6,943 nucleotides of DNA, taken from Alphaproteobacteria bacterium. Its GTDB lineage: Bacteria > Pseudomonadota > Alphaproteobacteria > UBA8366 > JADFVY01. The notes under the pieces are model-generated. The model had not been told where the DNA came from. It saw nothing but the letters and a program-made list of their open reading frames with translations, and made no database searches. Location: assembly GCA_029881615.1 (NCBI GenBank), contig JAOUMF010000106.1, forward strand, positions 1 to 6,943. The letters are read 5' to 3'. The position numbers and the translations under genes were made by a program. Below, piece by piece: positions 6,227 through 6,943 of the stretch (the stretch's first letter is position 1; each line of letters starts with the position of its first letter).

Positions 6227-6943
6227 ATGGTCTTGTCGAAACTGGACCTCAGGCTTTTCGGTGGATTCGAAGCGCGCACGGCAGACGGTGTTGCGCTATC
6301 TTTTTCCACGAAGAAAGCCAAGGCTCTTCTGGCCTATCTGGCGGTCCACCCCGGAAGAGGGCATTCCCGCAGCAGCCTGGCCGGCCTGTTATGGGGCGTC
6401 AGCGGCGAAGAGCAGGCCCGCGCCAGCCTTCGCCAGACCCTGAGCTATATCCGCAAATCCCTGGCGCCGACGGGCGAGGAACATCTGGTCATCGACGGCG
6501 ACCTGATTTCCATTGACCCGGCGACAGTGCGGGTCGATGTGGCCGTTCTCGTGGAATTGGCCGCCAACGGCGAGGCAGAGGACGCAGACAGCCTTGCCGA
6601 TCCGTACCGGGGCGACCTGCTGGAGGGGTTGGACCTGCGCGAGACCGAGTTCAACGACTGGCTGCGGGACGAGACGACCCGGCTACGCGACATGGCCACG
6701 GAAGTCTTGGGGGCCGCGATGGTCCGCCTGACCGAAGCCGGAACCCTTGCCAAGGCCCTTGCCGTCGGACAGAAGCTTCTCTCGGTGGATCCGTTCCAGG
6801 AAAACATTCACCGCGCCGTCATGCGCATCCATCTACAGCAGGGCGAGCGGGCCTTGGCGTTGAAGCAATTCGAAGCCTGCCGCGAAATCCTGATGCGTGA
6901 ACTCGGCGTCGAACCGGACGAGGAAACCGCCCGACTGGCGGAA
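6227..6943 (+). CDS. BTAD-domain (SARP-like) transcriptional regulator, C-terminus cut by window
   Basis: The frame is open for 239 codons to the last base, so the protein is partial. ATG at 6227 directly follows an in-frame TGA and has GAGGG 3 nt upstream; TTG at 6233 is an alternative with better spacing. Residues about 7-95 form an OmpR/SARP-type winged helix: LRLFGGFEAR, TKKAKALLAYLAVHPGRGHS, LAGLLWG and QARASLRQTLSYIRKSL. Residues about 103-239 match a bacterial transcriptional activator domain of TPR-like helices: YRGDLLEGLDLRE, FNDWLRDETTRLRDMA, AVGQKLLSVDPFQENIHRAVMR and ALKQFEACREILMRELGVEP. In proteobacteria this head is often fused to a further C-terminal module such as a nucleotide-cyclase, ATPase or TPR region; which one, if any, lies beyond the window. 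Transcriptional control is inferred from the domains; the divergent fasciclin gene is a possible target. Confidence 0.88.
   Translation, partial: MVLSKLDLRLFGGFEARTADGVALSFSTKKAKALLAYLAVHPGRGHSRSSLAGLLWGVSGEEQARASLRQTLSYIRKSLAPTGEEHLVIDGDLISIDPATVRVDVAVLVELAANGEAEDADSLADPYRGDLLEGLDLRETEFNDWLRDETTRLRDMATEVLGAAMVRLTEAGTLAKALAVGQKLLSVDPFQENIHRAVMRIHLQQGERALALKQFEACREILMRELGVEPDEETARLAE

Noticed and set aside
5890..6516. A 208-codon plus-strand frame overlapping the BTAD gene start, including an ATG at 6208
   Set aside because: It is out of frame with the clear winged-helix/BTAD protein and begins antisense to the fasciclin signal peptide.

Overview
The window is a GC-rich (roughly 60 % by eye) chromosomal segment of an alphaproteobacterium, most plausibly Rhodospirillales-like. 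The assignment rests on the gene order, on a FYDLN-acid (TIGR02300) protein next to tRNA-Ala and divergent from aroA, on an AroA resembling class II enzymes, and on a BTAD-type regulator of a kind I associate with this group. No plasmid, phage, transposon or CRISPR material is visible. Most of the window is core genome.

Left part, all on the minus strand, read from right to left: aroA (4603-3266), cmk (3269-2622, overlapping aroA by 4 nt), rpsA (2495-783), a terminator-like hairpin (761-731), ihfB (557-270) and the start of a small two-helix membrane protein of the LapA/DUF1049 type (244 to beyond base 1). The aroA-cmk-rpsA-ihfB order is widely conserved in proteobacteria. It combines shikimate pathway, nucleotide metabolism, translation and nucleoid genes that share transcription by history rather than by pathway. 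The 126-nt gap between cmk and rpsA forms two hairpins and is rich in GGA on the transcript, which makes it a candidate S1-responsive leader.

Middle part, plus strand: after a 244-nt divergent intergenic region come the zinc-ribbon/acidic-tail FYDLN-acid-like protein (4848-5180) and a complete tRNA-Ala(GGC) with encoded CCA (5298-5373). The tRNA has its own candidate promoter and a very strong 12-bp intrinsic terminator (5382-5419).

Right part: a secreted single-domain fasciclin (FAS1) protein lies on the minus strand (5984-5457), convergent with the tRNA. Divergent from it is the 5' portion of a winged-helix plus BTAD (SARP-like) transcriptional regulator (6227 to the window end). The 242-nt divergent region contains a dyad over a candidate -10 element. 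This fasciclin/BTAD pair is the only accessory-looking part of the window. I did not find a clearly new multi-gene system; the findings are local regulatory candidates and family variants.
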